Source: Aurelia coerulea
Taxonomy: Eukaryota; Cnidaria; Scyphozoa; Semaeostomeae; Ulmaridae
Assembly (NCBI GenBank): GCA_039566865.1
Contig: CM076960.1
Coordinates: 11,632,501 to 11,696,500 of the forward strand
DNA: 64,000 bases
Direction: 5' to 3'
The notes below the pieces were generated by a model that saw only the letters and a program-made list of their open reading frames with translations, had not been told where the DNA came from and searched no databases. The position numbers and the translations under genes were made by a program. Each line of letters opens with the position of its first letter. Within the stretch, counting starts at the first letter, position 1. This document shows, one piece after another, positions 43,450-53,340 of the stretch.

Positions 43450-44022
43450 TCACTGGCATTTGTCTGCACTCCAATATTCTAAGTTTCTCTTAAATATAGC
43501 AGCTGATGAAGCGCTCTTTATCAAATCAGGAATGCTGTTCCATAAGAGGCTGCATCGAAACTTAATATAATCAATGCCAAACATAATACTTTTCGTTGCA
43601 GGGATTTGTAATAAATATTTCGTCCTTAGGTCATATCTGGTGTCCTTTCTAACAAAACACTCCTGCATGAAGAACGGATTGGTACAGTTAAGTCTATTGT
43701 ATATCTCAATCATAAGCACACGAAGGTTTTGGATGTGAATAGTTGTTGCATTGTTCTTTGCCAGAAAAACTTCAAATGTGGATTCATGATCGTCAAGTAG
43801 CACCCGCAGAGCTCTTATGTTGTTATTTGACGTTTTTCCGCAAAAAAGCCAAATCAATGGGCAGTACTTGAAAGTTGATGCAATAAAAGATTGGTACAAT
43901 AATTTTGCATTTTGGAGATTTAGATAGTTAGCCACTCTAAATGCACTCACTTTTCGGCTGGCTTTTAGATATAGAGCTTTGACGTGGCTGTTGAAGTTCA
44001 GTTTTGAGTGGCGGATATAGGG
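43450..44022 (-). pseudogene. LINE C-terminal fragment
   Basis: Minus strand: KLNFNSHVKALYLKASRKVS, LLYQSFIASTFKYCPLIWLF, ALRVLLDDHESTFEVFLA and IKFRCSLLWNSIPDLIKSAS, then a stop. This is the thumb-to-end part of a Jockey-superfamily ORF2. The open frame continues upstream into unrelated GC-rich sequence (44023-44121), a chance fusion. Confidence 0.8.
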
Positions 44023-44235
44023 GGGCAAATGGGGGCAACTGCCCCCCTTTCGCGATGAAAAATCAGCTTGGCGCCCCTTTTTGGTGAGAAAAGCGCCCCT
44101 AACCTTGACTCTAATGCACAATTTGTTAATTGTCTCGATTTGAATATGGGGGAAACATCTATATCAAGAACTTCGGTCTGGATACACTCCTGATGCTGTA
44201 TGCTGTATATAAAATAGGAGGCTGCGTGCATAGAC

Positions 44236-45134
44236 TTAACCCTATTTGTACTGGGGGGGGGGCGTTTTTCGCCCCCCCCTATCAGTTTTGCTGCATTACG
44301 CTAAAACGACAAGAGATATAACCACCAGTTTTGGTGACTTTTACTCAAATTTCATAGGAAATTAAATTCTTAACATTTCATTGTTCTACCTCTGATCAGG
44401 TGACCACAGTAATACCATATTTGGAGAGTAGTCAGCAAAAAAAAAGCTTAAAATGTCCGTAGTTTTCGTGTCGTTTGCTTGATCGATCTCAAACATGCAC
44501 CATTCGATTGCATTTGATCAGTACTTTCATTTTATATTAAATTTTTTATTCATATTTGCTGATGTCAGCAAAATTTAATATATATGACGTCATTCACATT
44601 TATGACGTCATTTACCTAATAAAGAAATGTCAAATATAAATTTTTTTAGTCTAATTTGCTTCATCTTATTAATTTAATTCATTTTGAGTCTATATTTACC
44701 AGATAAAAGGGCAGGACTGGCAAAAACCTGCGATGAAAGTAAATGCAAGCAACAAAAGACTAATTTAAGGCTAATTGTGCTAAAAATAGAAACTAAATTT
44801 TTTGCAAAGTATGTATTTTTCAACTATGACATGTTTCCTATTATTTGAAACAAATTTGGAGAAGATCGGTTGAGTGGTTGATTAAATAGAACTTTTCTGG
44901 TTAAGAAGGTAAAAATTTGCCAATTTTCGTCAGATTTTCGGTTGCCTAGCAACGAATCACGTGACTTATTAATTTCCATTGTTATATTTGAATAGCCAAT
45001 TGTCTAAAGAACAATATGTGTAAGTCTTATTGTTATATCTTTTGTAGTTTTGGAGAAAAAGAGGGGGGGACGAAAAACGCCACCCACCCCCAGTACAAAA
45101 TACCTAAAAAATCGCCCAGTACAGATAGGGTTAA
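44236..45134. mobile_element. TTAA-flanked (piggyBac-like) MITE, GTACTGGG subfamily
   Basis: Ends TTAA-CCCTATTTGTACTGGG and CCCAGTACAGATAGGG-TTAA (with an intervening AAAATACCTAAAAAATCG on the right). Inside each end is a G-run or C-run with GCGTTTTTCGCCCC / CGAAAAACGCC. It contains two TGACGTCA (44583, 44601) and ATCACGTGAC (44956). Confidence 0.8.
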
Positions 45135-45174
45135 AGAAGGACCAAGGAATATGTAACTAGAAATATGTTAAAAC

Positions 45175-46527
45175 CTCGAAAAATGTTCGATTTTTTTCGT
45201 TCCATCTTTAGCTAGGTAGCTTTGATCTACAACTTTGACAAGTCTGATTGAAAAAGCTAGGCTAGATTTACTGCAATCGAATTTCGTATTTCTGTTTACT
45301 TTTCGACAGCGAAATAGAGAAACCTTAGTCAACAGATTACCATGCTATGAAGCACGCTTGCAAAAGCTCAGGCTTGAAATAACTTCAGAAGCTTTTCCAT
45401 TGGCAAACAAATGAACGTCATCTTTTGGGAATACCATACGCAAGTCTCAATAGACATCCTTAGTGCACTTGCAAAAGTATCATTTGCATCTCATCTATTG
45501 ATTAGAAATTACTGATTTTTACCAGCAACTTCACGAAACCATGCTTTGGGTGTCTTTCGAGACTTTTGTAAGCATTCACAGATTATCAATTTCTTTCAGA
45601 GTCCACAATGAGCATAGATCTTATACCCCGTTTACACGAAGCAAAAATAGGGGATCGCGATCCAGATTGTGATCCACAAGGATTGAGATCGCGTTCGAGT
45701 TGCGTTTACATGGGCGTCAAACAAAAACGGATCAGGATCGCGATCCATTCGCACATGCGTATTGCGCATAGTTACGGAGCCTAGAAACACTACAACAACA
45801 ATAGACAAAATGGCGGTTGAGTCTACTGCGCATGCTTAAAGGATTTCGAACGGGATCGCGATCCCAAGAAGCGTTTACACGGCACACTTTCTTAGGATCG
45901 GATTGTGATCCGGATCGCGATCCACCTTTGAAGTGGGATCGAATTTTAGGGGATTGCGATCGCGATCGAGAGTTTACACGGCACATTTTATCAGGATTGG
46001 GATTGCGATCTGGATCGCAATCCCGTATTTTTGCTCCGTGTAAACGGGGTATTAGATCAAGAACTAATTTTTTTGCAAAAACATTCTACGGGCGCTCAGA
46101 TCGTTCTGCATGGGCTAAATTGTTGACCAACGCCTTTCCCCTTCGATGTCAAAAAGTAAACAGAAATATAAAATTTGATTGCAGGAAATCTAGCCTAGCT
46201 TTTTCAATCAGTCTTGGCAAAGTTGTATATCAACTACTTAGCTAAAGATGGAGCGAAAAAAAAACCAAACTGTTTCGAGTAGTTTTGGAGGTAAATTCAC
46301 TTTTCTGAGATCAGCAAAAAGATTTGAGCAGGATTTGCAACGCCAGGGTTGACGGAAACATTGCGATTTATACATCTTTCGATTGCCCAGATTATACAGA
46401 ACAACATCCTTTTTATCGCTTTTCGATAGGCCGAAAAATATTGGAGAAATTAACTGTTTTCTGAGGAGAGTGGTTTTGCGAAACGGCATCTCGCTGTGCA
46501 CTAGAGCGGAAAGCAGAGTTACCTTAA
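45175..46527. mobile_element. Foldback element copy 1, TTAA-type, left arm truncated
   Basis: The right arm (46100-46527) and right terminus GCAGAGTTACC-TTAA match 55785-56138. The left arm begins internally at AAAAATGTTCGATTTTTTTC. The centre is interrupted by the 45624-46051 MITE. The flanking TTAA MITE ends 40 bp before the break, so truncation may be linked. Confidence 0.7.
45624..46051. mobile_element. GATCGCGATC-rich palindromic MITE
   Basis: Ends TACCCCGTTTACACGAAG, then CAAAAATA on the left, and the near-perfect inverse TATTTTTGCTCC-GTGTAAACGGGGTA on the right. The body repeats GGATCGCGATCC-like words and GTTTACACGGCACA. Flanks share TAGATC. The homologous empty site is in the foldback copy near 55705. 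Superfamily uncertain (a TTA duplication would suit PIF/Harbinger). Confidence 0.75.
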
Positions 46528-46609
46528 ACAGTCGGAAAACACCATCTTGGGTAAAACACTTAGCAACTCATAGGAAGAGGTAGAATGGCCAATGGCCAAA
46601 TAGAAGAGG

Positions 46610-46965
46610 TAGAATGGCCAAAAATGCTTCTCATATAAAGGCGCAACAATGTGGAACTGTCTCAGCCTAGAATCAAAATTGTCCCCGACATTGAAAACTT
46701 TCAAAAAAAGCATAGCAAACCTTGCATTTAGCTAATTCTCTCTCATATCATATCTAGCATATGCATGATCATATCTACAATTTTTATACACTTTGCTAAA
46801 AGCTGTATAGATCAAATTGATTGTAGTTTTATTTTAGATTTATCTGTAAATCTAGATAGTTTCTTTTCGTTTGTAAGTTTTTTAACAGGGTACATTGTAA
46901 AACAGTATAACTGAATGTTTTACCCTGTATAAATATTATAATATAAGAAAAATAAGAAATAAGGA
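46610..46965 (+). pseudogene. LINE C-terminal tail fragment
   Basis: KCFSYKGATMWNCLSLESKL then SPTLKTFKKSIANLAFS and a stop near 46732 is the last coding block of a Jockey-superfamily LINE. An AT-rich 3' UTR follows, ending in AAGAAATAAG. Confidence 0.6.
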
Positions 46966-47052
46966 ATTAGCTACCAAAGAGAGCGGCAGACACTTTCTCC
47001 TCGTGAACGTGTGCCTGCTCTATGCCAAGCTCAATGAGAACAATAGGTCCCT

Positions 47053-47330
47053 CCTTTCCCATCAGAGTGAGCTTAAAAACACACGTCACATGGATCCTGG
47101 GTAAACAAATCACACGTTGCAAACAATTTTATAACAGATTCAAGTCAAGCCCACTAAAACACAGGTATCCACTTTTCCCATCAGAGTTAACCCAAAATAT
47201 GCATCGCGGATAAACCAATCACAGGACAGCAAAATTTGTAACACATAAATCTATAAACTGGCAATACGCCTCCTACGCCCATTTATCTTCAAAGTTGAAC
47301 TCAAAACACGGATGCAAATCTTTCAGAAAA
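47053..47330. repeat. Degenerate tandem repeat, unit about 110 bp, 2.5 copies
   Basis: TTTCCCATCAGAGTGAGCTT...AAACACACGTCACATGGAT recurs as TTTCCCATCAGAGTTAACCC...TATGCATCGCGGAT and, partially, as TTATCTTCAAAGTTGAACTC...ACACGGATGCAAAT. It lies just upstream of the LINE at 47401. Confidence 0.5.
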
Positions 47331-47400
47331 AAAAAATCATAGACATGCCTAAGGAAAATTTTCCACGCCGTAGTGTAATTCCACGCCGAGGACATTTCCT

Positions 47401-48267
47401 TCTAGTCAGTTCTATATCAATGGCTTTAAGGAACCTTTTCGGTTTGACAGGGACAAAAATGGAGGCGGCTTATTGATTTATGTGAGGGAAGGGGTTCCAG
47501 CAAAACTGAAAACAGACTTTAAGCTACCTTCTAACATCGAGTGTGGAATTATTGAGATAAACCTCAACAAAAAGAAATGGCTACTTCTAGGCATCTATCG
47601 TCCACCATCCCAACAGGAAGAATACTTTTTTAATGAAATTGGTAAGGCATTAGATAAATACAGCACCACAAATGAAAACTTCATATTAGTTGGTGACTTT
47701 AACACAGAGGAAACTGGTCAGAATATCAGAAATTTCTTGGATGCATATGGGCTAAATAATTTGGTAAAAAGTCCCACCTGTCATAAATCTGATAGCTCTA
47801 CTTGTATAGATCTTATTTTAACAAATAGATTAAGAAGTTTCAAGAATACACAAACAATTGAAACGGGACTATCAGACTGTCATGAAATGATTGTAACAGT
47901 ATTTAGAAGTGGCTTTGTTAAGAAAGGCCCAAAACTAATTTTATATAGAGACTATAAAAAATTTGACCTACAGGCATTTCGTATAGAACTTACAATGAGA
48001 CTATCAGAAGTTGCTTCTGATCAAGGATGTATTGAGAATTATGGGATTTTTAGTACTATAGTGAGCCAATTGCTGGAAAAGCATGCACCTTTGAAAAAGA
48101 AGCATGTGAGAGCAAATAATGGTCCTTTCATGAATAAAACCCTCCGCAAAGCCATAATGCGCAGGTCTCATTTGCGAAAGAAATACAATAAAAACAAAAA
48201 TGATGCCAATTTAAAGTCATATAAGAAGCAAATGAATGTGTCAAGCTCCTGCGGAAAGCAAAAATGA
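47401..48267 (+). CDS. LINE endonuclease (APE-type) domain, 5'-truncated
   Basis: The frame is open from about 47401 (FYINGFKEPFRFDRDKNGGG) to 48267. It carries endonuclease motifs GIYRPPSQQEEYFF, ILVGDFNTEE, a TCIDLILTN block and the terminal SDCHEMIVTV (canonical SDH shifted by one residue). A basic linker (LRKAIMRRSHLRKKYNKNKN) leads to the RT, in another frame by a small shift near 48250. The N-terminal endonuclease third is missing. This nuclease nicks target DNA to prime reverse transcription. Confidence 0.85.
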   Translation, partial: SSQFYINGFKEPFRFDRDKNGGGLLIYVREGVPAKLKTDFKLPSNIECGIIEINLNKKKWLLLGIYRPPSQQEEYFFNEIGKALDKYSTTNENFILVGDFNTEETGQNIRNFLDAYGLNNLVKSPTCHKSDSSTCIDLILTNRLRSFKNTQTIETGLSDCHEMIVTVFRSGFVKKGPKLILYRDYKKFDLQAFRIELTMRLSEVASDQGCIENYGIFSTIVSQLLEKHAPLKKKHVRANNGPFMNKTLRKAIMRRSHLRKKYNKNKNDANLKSYKKQMNVSSSCGKQK

Positions 48268-50155
48268 ACTATTATAAAAACTTGGACACCACCATAGTTA
48301 ATGATAATCGCAAATTCTGGCGGACAGTAAAACCTCTATTTTCTGACAAGGTACAGGTTCCCACAAGTTTAACACTGCTTGAAAATAACAACTTAATATC
48401 AAATGATAAGGAAGTTGCTGAGGCCTTTAATAACTACTTTGTGAATATTACTGATGCATTGGGTATTAAGGAAATCACAGAGAATATTTCCTCTGTGTCT
48501 GGGCTAGTTGATCCAATACATATTGCTATTAAAAAATTTAGTTTGCATCCAAGCATTATAAGAATTCAGTCCAATATGAAATATACTGAAAGATTTAGTT
48601 TCAGTGAGGTATCCATTCAACAGGTTGCTTTACAACTGGCACGGTTAGATCCAAAGAAATCTTCGCCTGTAGGTGCAATCCCGGCTAAAATTTTAAGAGA
48701 GTACCCAGATATATTTGCGCAAAATCTATGTAACCTCTTCAATCAAAGTGTTGCTCATAGCACCTTTCCATTGGACCTAAAAGCCGGGGAGATAACATCA
48801 CTCTTTAAAAAGGATGACGCTTCTCTGAAGAAAAATTTCAGGCCGATCACTGTTCTCCCTGCAGTATCTAAGGTATTTGAGCGACTGATGCACTCCCAAT
48901 TAATGGAATTTGCAGGCTCATTTCTCTCCATATTGCTATGCGGTTTTCGAAGAGGATTCTCTACACAAAATGCGCTTTTGCGTTTTCTAGAAAAAGTCAA
49001 AATGGGATTAGACAACAAAAAATGTGCGGGTGCAATTTTAATGGATCTGTCAAAAGCCTTTGATTGTTTGAATCATGAACTGCTGATAGCCAAACTCAAT
49101 GCATATGGCTTAGACAGATCTGCATTTGAATTTATTTATAGTTATCTTTCAGCGAGGAATCAGCGTGTAAAGGTAAATGGCTCTTTCAGCAATTGGCGCG
49201 AAACAAATCTCGGTGTTCCACAAGGTTCCGTTTTGGGACCACTTTTATTTAACATATATATAAATGACATGCTCTATCTGATGGATGATGCCGAAATTTG
49301 TAATTACGCTGATGATACCACTATTTACGTTGTGAGTGATAAGATAGATGATGTTGTGCGAAGATTGGAAGATGGCGTTGCAGCCATGTTAAACTGGTTT
49401 CCTACTAACTATATGAAACTTAACGAAGAAAAATGCCATATAATGATTTTTGGTGGAATACATGACGATATACATGTGAAAATTGGTACTTCTATGATCA
49501 AAGAGACCAAGGAGCAAATGCTCTTAGGAATCAACATGGACAACAAACTAACGTTTAAGTCCACGTTGAAACGCTCTGTAAGAAGGCTGCCCAAAAACTA
49601 CATGCTCTGGCTAGAATTTCGAATTACATGGAGACTGAACAACTTGCGTCACTGATGAATGCGTTCATCATGTCACATTTTAGTTATTGCCCATTGGTAT
49701 GGATGTTTCATGATAGAAACCTAAATAAAAAAATCAATAAGATACAAGAAAGGGCTTTACGCATTGTATATAAAGATAATCACTCAGATTTTGAAACTCT
49801 ACTCGTGAATCAAAACTCGGCATCTGTCCATCAGGGAAATCTGCAGTTACTTCTAACTGAAAGATATAAAACAAAATCAGGAAACGCCCCTAGCTTTATG
49901 AATGAGATTTTCATAGAAAAAGTGCCTTCGTATGAGCTGAGGGATGGCGGAAACATATGTTTACCAAAAGTTAAAACAATGAGGTTTGGAACAGAAACTG
50001 TGCGGTTCCTCGGGCAGAAGCTCTGGAGGACACTACCTGCCGACATAAAGGAATCTGAATCTCTTTCAATGTTTAAAAGAAGAATTAAAACGTACACGGT
50101 TAGCTGTGACTGCAGACTATGCAAGCGTTATGTAGAAAACTTAGGGTATATTTAA
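48264..50155 (+). pseudogene. LINE reverse transcriptase (Jockey superfamily), one frameshift
   Basis: It overlaps the endonuclease frame by 4 nt. Motifs in order: NRKFWRTVKPLFSDKVQVPT, LARLDPKKSSPVGAIPAKIL, FRPITVLPAVSKVFERLM, LLCGFRRGFSTQNALLRFLE, AILMDLSKAFDCLNHELLIA with the first catalytic Asp, GVPQGSVLGPLLFNIYINDM, and YADD at residues 347-350. A single frame change near 49580-49620 moves into the C-terminal region METEQLASLMNAFIMSHFSY...LWRTLPADIKESESLSMFKR, which ends at 50155. With only about two frameshifts it is the youngest Jockey-type copy here. Confidence 0.88.
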
Positions 50156-50262
50156 TTTCTTTTTGTATTTTATGTTTTTAATTGTAGTTGGCCTAAATTA
50201 GCACCTTTGTGCTATTGTATATTGTAAATAGCCAACGTTAAATAAATTGAAAAAAAAAAAAA
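50156..50262 (+). terminator. LINE 3' UTR and poly-A tail
   Basis: A short AT-rich UTR with an AATAAA at 50240 is followed by an A-run (50250-50262). It marks the 3' end of the 47401 LINE. Confidence 0.7.
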
Positions 50263-50523
50263 GTGTCCATCCGTCCACACTAGCAAAGCACCATCAGCAC
50301 AAGGCCTGTAAGGCTAAGCAAATCAAGCACCATCGCCAATAGTAGCTCGTCGAAACAAGCAATTCCAACCATAACGAGGCCTGTAAGGGAAGGCACTATA
50401 AACACCACCACCATTAGCCATTCGTCGACACAGGCAAGCACCATCAGGACAAGGCCTAGTCAAAGTACTGTAAGCACCACTGCCAAAAGAAATACCACTG
50501 CCACGCAAGCTGTCGAAGCAACC

Positions 50524-51178
50524 ATGCTAGAGAAGATCATAGAGAGGTCGATTCAGACACATCTGCAAGATGAAATCCCAAGAGCAGCTGTCGCTGCTGC
50601 CGCTGAGGTGGTAAAACAGAAGGAAAGTCACATGCCAGACGACGTACCCGTGTCCGTAGCCCCCCACGAATCACACCATCTCCCCATGAAGGGACGTATG
50701 GTGTTTCCCGTCCCACAGCCACAATTTCCTGCATCAGCATCAAGTTCACATGGCCAAATCGACGGTGGTTTCATGCCAGAAATCCCGGCACAGTACGTGA
50801 AAGCGATTCAGATGGGTGAGTTTTTTGATTTAGCAAAACTTTTGCCAGCTAACCTCCAGAAGCTAGCCAATGTTGAGTGAGAGATTATTTCGTTGGAGAT
50901 TGGCACCAACAATGAGGTAAAGCTGTCAAGAGGAATAAAATGATCAAAATCACAAACGTAGAAGACTGGACTACAGCTTTCAACACTTATATGAAAGTTT
51001 TTGTAAGCAAAACCCAAGTAAAGCTAATTAGCTTATCGGGTATCTAGATTTAATTAGATACGCTGCTAAATTTCACAAGTCGTATGGTTGGCTAATTTAC
51101 GACTATAAATTCCGTAATAAGGCAGCTAACGATAAATCTTTGTATTGGTGCCGTATTGATCAACATTATGGATAAGAG
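50524..51178 (+). pseudogene. DIRS-like gag, N-terminal part
   Basis: The first frame (50524-50880) ends with PAQYVKAIQMGEFFDLAKLL then PANLQKLANVE, where a TGA follows. Other frames continue with EIISLEIGTNNEVKLS, ITNVEDWTTAFNTYMKVFVS, YLDLIRYAAKFHKSYGWLIY and DYKFRNKAANDKSLYWCRID. This W..AF..Y / YDY-FR pattern is the gag core seen in DIRS-like retrotransposons. The region 50264-50520 upstream has imperfect GCACCATC..GGCCTGTAAGG repeats. The protein stops where the tRNA-like array begins and resumes after it. Confidence 0.6.
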
Positions 51179-51450
51179 TTTTTACCGTCACTCTCGTCAC
51201 TCTTCTTTCATTTTTCCATTTGTCGAAAAATTTACAAAATCATATATGTTATAACTTCTACCAAAAATACCGTAAAACAATGGAAGGGAAAAGTGTGACG
51301 TTAAGGTGGCGTAATTCTTTCAGGGTTGCGTCGAGAGCATAGAGCCAATCTGCGTTTGGGACATTGAGTCGCGTGGGCTACACATTATACAGGTTACGTC
51401 ACCACACTGATCTGGATATCAATGAAGCACACTTGCTGTATATAAGTGTG

Positions 51451-51522
51451 GCCGAGATCGCTCCGTCGGTAAAGCAGCTGCCTAGAATGCAGGAGGTCGC
51501 GAGTTCAAATCTCGCTCTCGTA
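51451..51522 (+). tRNA. tRNA-like sequence, copy 1 (pseudo-tRNA)
   Basis: It has a perfect five-pair T-arm (GCGAG-TTCAAAT-CTCGC, B-box) and an anticodon stem CTGC/GCAG. The A-box is damaged (ATCGCTCCGTCGG). Probably not a working tRNA. Confidence 0.4.
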
Positions 51523-51768
51523 ATTCTTTTTCCATTTTTCCATTTGTCGAAAAATTTACCAAATCATATGTTATAACTTAAACCAAAAACACCGTAAGAC
51601 AATGGAAGGGAAAAGTGTGACGTTAACGTGACAATTCTGTCAGGGTTGCGTCGAGGGCATAGAGCGGGTCTGCGTTTGGGACCTTGAGTTGCGTGGGCTA
51701 GACATTATACAGGTTACGTCACCACACTGATCTGGATATCAATGAAGCACACTTGCTGTATAAGTGTG

Positions 51769-51842
51769 GCCGAGATATAGCTCAGTCGGTAGAGCAACTG
51801 CCTAGAGTGCAGAAGGTCGCGAGTTCAAATCTCAATCTCGTC
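51769..51842 (+). tRNA. tRNA-like sequence, copy 2 (pseudo-tRNA)
   Basis: It has an intact A-box TAGCTCAGTCGG with D-stem GCTC/GAGC, acceptor GCCGAGA opposite TCTCGTC (one mismatch), and anticodon loop CTAGAGT (AGA at 34-36). The T-stem has lost two pairs (GCGAG/CTCAA). It is likelier a Pol III promoter relic than a tRNA. Confidence 0.45.
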
Positions 51843-52088
51843 ACTTTCTTTCCGTTTTTCCATTTGTCGAAAAATTCACCAAATCATATGTTATAACTTA
51901 AACCAAAAACACCGTAAGACAATGGAAGGGAAAAGTGTGACGTTAAGGTGACAATTCTGTCAGGGTTGCGTCGAGGGCATAGAGCGGGTCTGCGTTTGGG
52001 ACCTTGAGTTGCGTGGGCTAGACATTATACAGGTTACGTCACCACACTGATCTGGATATCAATGAAGCACACTTGCTGTATAAGTGTG

Positions 52089-52162
52089 GCCGAGATATAG
52101 CTCAGTCGGTAGAGCAACTGCCTAGAGTGCAGAAGGTCGCGAGTTCAAATCTCAATCTCGTC
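52089..52162 (+). tRNA. tRNA-like sequence, copy 3 (pseudo-tRNA)
   Basis: Same sequence as copy 2, including the two lost T-stem pairs. Confidence 0.45.
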
Positions 52163-52207
52163 ACTTTCTTTCTGTTTTTCCATTTGTCGAAAAATTCACC
52201 AAATCAT

Positions 52208-52803
52208 GTGTGTAACAAATGTAGAGGGAATCACCCAGGCTCCAACTGTCCCGATAATCCAAGTGCACCTCAGTGTGGAAGGACAACCCCCATCTCAAGG
52301 CCCCACCAAATCGGGACGGAAAGAACTGAGTGCTTCTCTCAAGTAGATGTAGATAGATTAGAATCTGAGCTTGATGGTCATCCAAACAGGCAATTTGTGC
52401 GAAATTTATGCAGCCAACTTTGCGTTCGGGCAAGAATAGGTTACAAGGGGGTGAGAAGGCCACGAATTTCCCCCAATCTCCCTACGGCAAATGCAAATCC
52501 TACTAAGATTTCAGGAAATCTCAAGAAGGATATTTTATTAGGAAGAGTGGCAAGCCCTTTCCGAGATCCACCTTTTCGCAATTTCCAGGTCTCACAACTG
52601 GGAGTGATTCCAAAAAATAACTCTGCAAAATTTCGCACAATTTTGCACCTGTCATACCCAAAATCAGGAGATTCGATCAATGCGGCAATTGATAAGGATT
52701 CTTATTCGCTGTCTTATGTTACTATTGATCAAGCTATAGAAGCAATTCAAAGCTTTGGACAAAGAACTATGTTAGCTAAAACTGACATCGAATCAGCCTT
52801 TAG
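52208..52803 (+). pseudogene. DIRS-like gag zinc knuckle and start of RT
   Basis: A CCHC-type knuckle CNKCRGNHPGSNC opens the segment. RT sequence follows: PFRNFQVSQLGVIPKNNSAK, FRTILHLSYPKSGDSINAAI and TMLAKTDIESAFR, where KTDIESAFR holds the first catalytic Asp in the form typical of DIRS RTs. The frame is cut right after AFR by a MITE at 52804, and no continuation was found beyond it. Confidence 0.8.
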
Positions 52804-53340
52804 ACCCCGTTTACACTGTGCCGGATAAATTTTATCCGCATCAAAATTCTTTCAGATATGCGTCGCATTTACACTAGACCCACGCTATCCGCACGAATTT
52901 GAGACCGGCTATCCGAACAATATTACTTCACCTACCGGGTGCGCCAAAATAAACTATGCACGTTTGGCAGGCCACAATAAATCGTATACTCGATCGATTT
53001 TGATGATATATGACTTAATCGTTAGAAAAAAGCCTGAATTAGATACTGAAATTTTTGAATCTTTGAAGATTTGATCAACGTTTTTTTATCGTTTTCAGTG
53101 TTTTCGAAAACGAACATTTCAAGAAATTCACTTCTAGCTCTAAAACAGAGAACAGAAAAATTTGCAAAAAGTCCAAGAATCTAATTCAGGTTCTCTGCTA
53201 AAGGTTAAATCATAAATCTTCAAAATCGGTCAAGTGTACGATTTATTATGGCCTGCCAAACGTGCATAGTTTATTTTGGCGCACCCGGTAGGAAAGCACA
53301 TTAAATAAGTTCAGATAGCTATCTGGTACAGTGTAAACGG
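52804..53340. mobile_element. MITE with GTTTACACTG ends, inserted in the DIRS RT
   Basis: Left ACCCCGTTTACACTGTGCCGG faces right GGTACAGTGTAAACGG. The ends are similar to the 45624-46051 MITE (CCCCGTTTACAC). The TA-flanked MITE at 52933-53290 sits inside it. Confidence 0.6.
52933..53290. mobile_element. TA-flanked palindromic MITE, CCGGGTGCGCC ends
   Basis: The 55-bp inverted ends start CCGGGTGCGCCAAAATAAAC, continue TATGCACGTTTGGCAGGCC, and differ at only a few positions. TA lies at both outer edges. It shares CCGGGT with the 1048-3977 element. No ORF. Confidence 0.85.

Larger units (their letters stand above)
51190..52207. repeat. Tandem array, about 320-bp unit, 3.2 copies, each with a tRNA-like segment
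   Basis: Units carry CCATTTTTCCATTTGTCG, AACAATGGAAGGGAAAAGTG, CAGGGTTGCGTCGAG, ACACACTTGCTGTATA-like sequence and then the tRNA-like segment. The tRNA-like segments start at 51451, 51769 and 52089, giving steps of 318 and 320 bp. Copies 2 and 3 are nearly identical; copy 1 is more diverged; copy 4 is cut off at 52207, where the DIRS reading frame resumes. Confidence 0.85.

Noticed and set aside
44023..44121. N-terminal extension fused to the LINE tail ORF
   Set aside because: Sequence changes to an unrelated GC-rich repeat at about 44022; the fusion is accidental.
51451..52162. Functional tRNA cluster
   Set aside because: Each copy has stem mismatches in the acceptor, D- or T-arm, and they sit in a 320-bp satellite; better read as tRNA-like relics.
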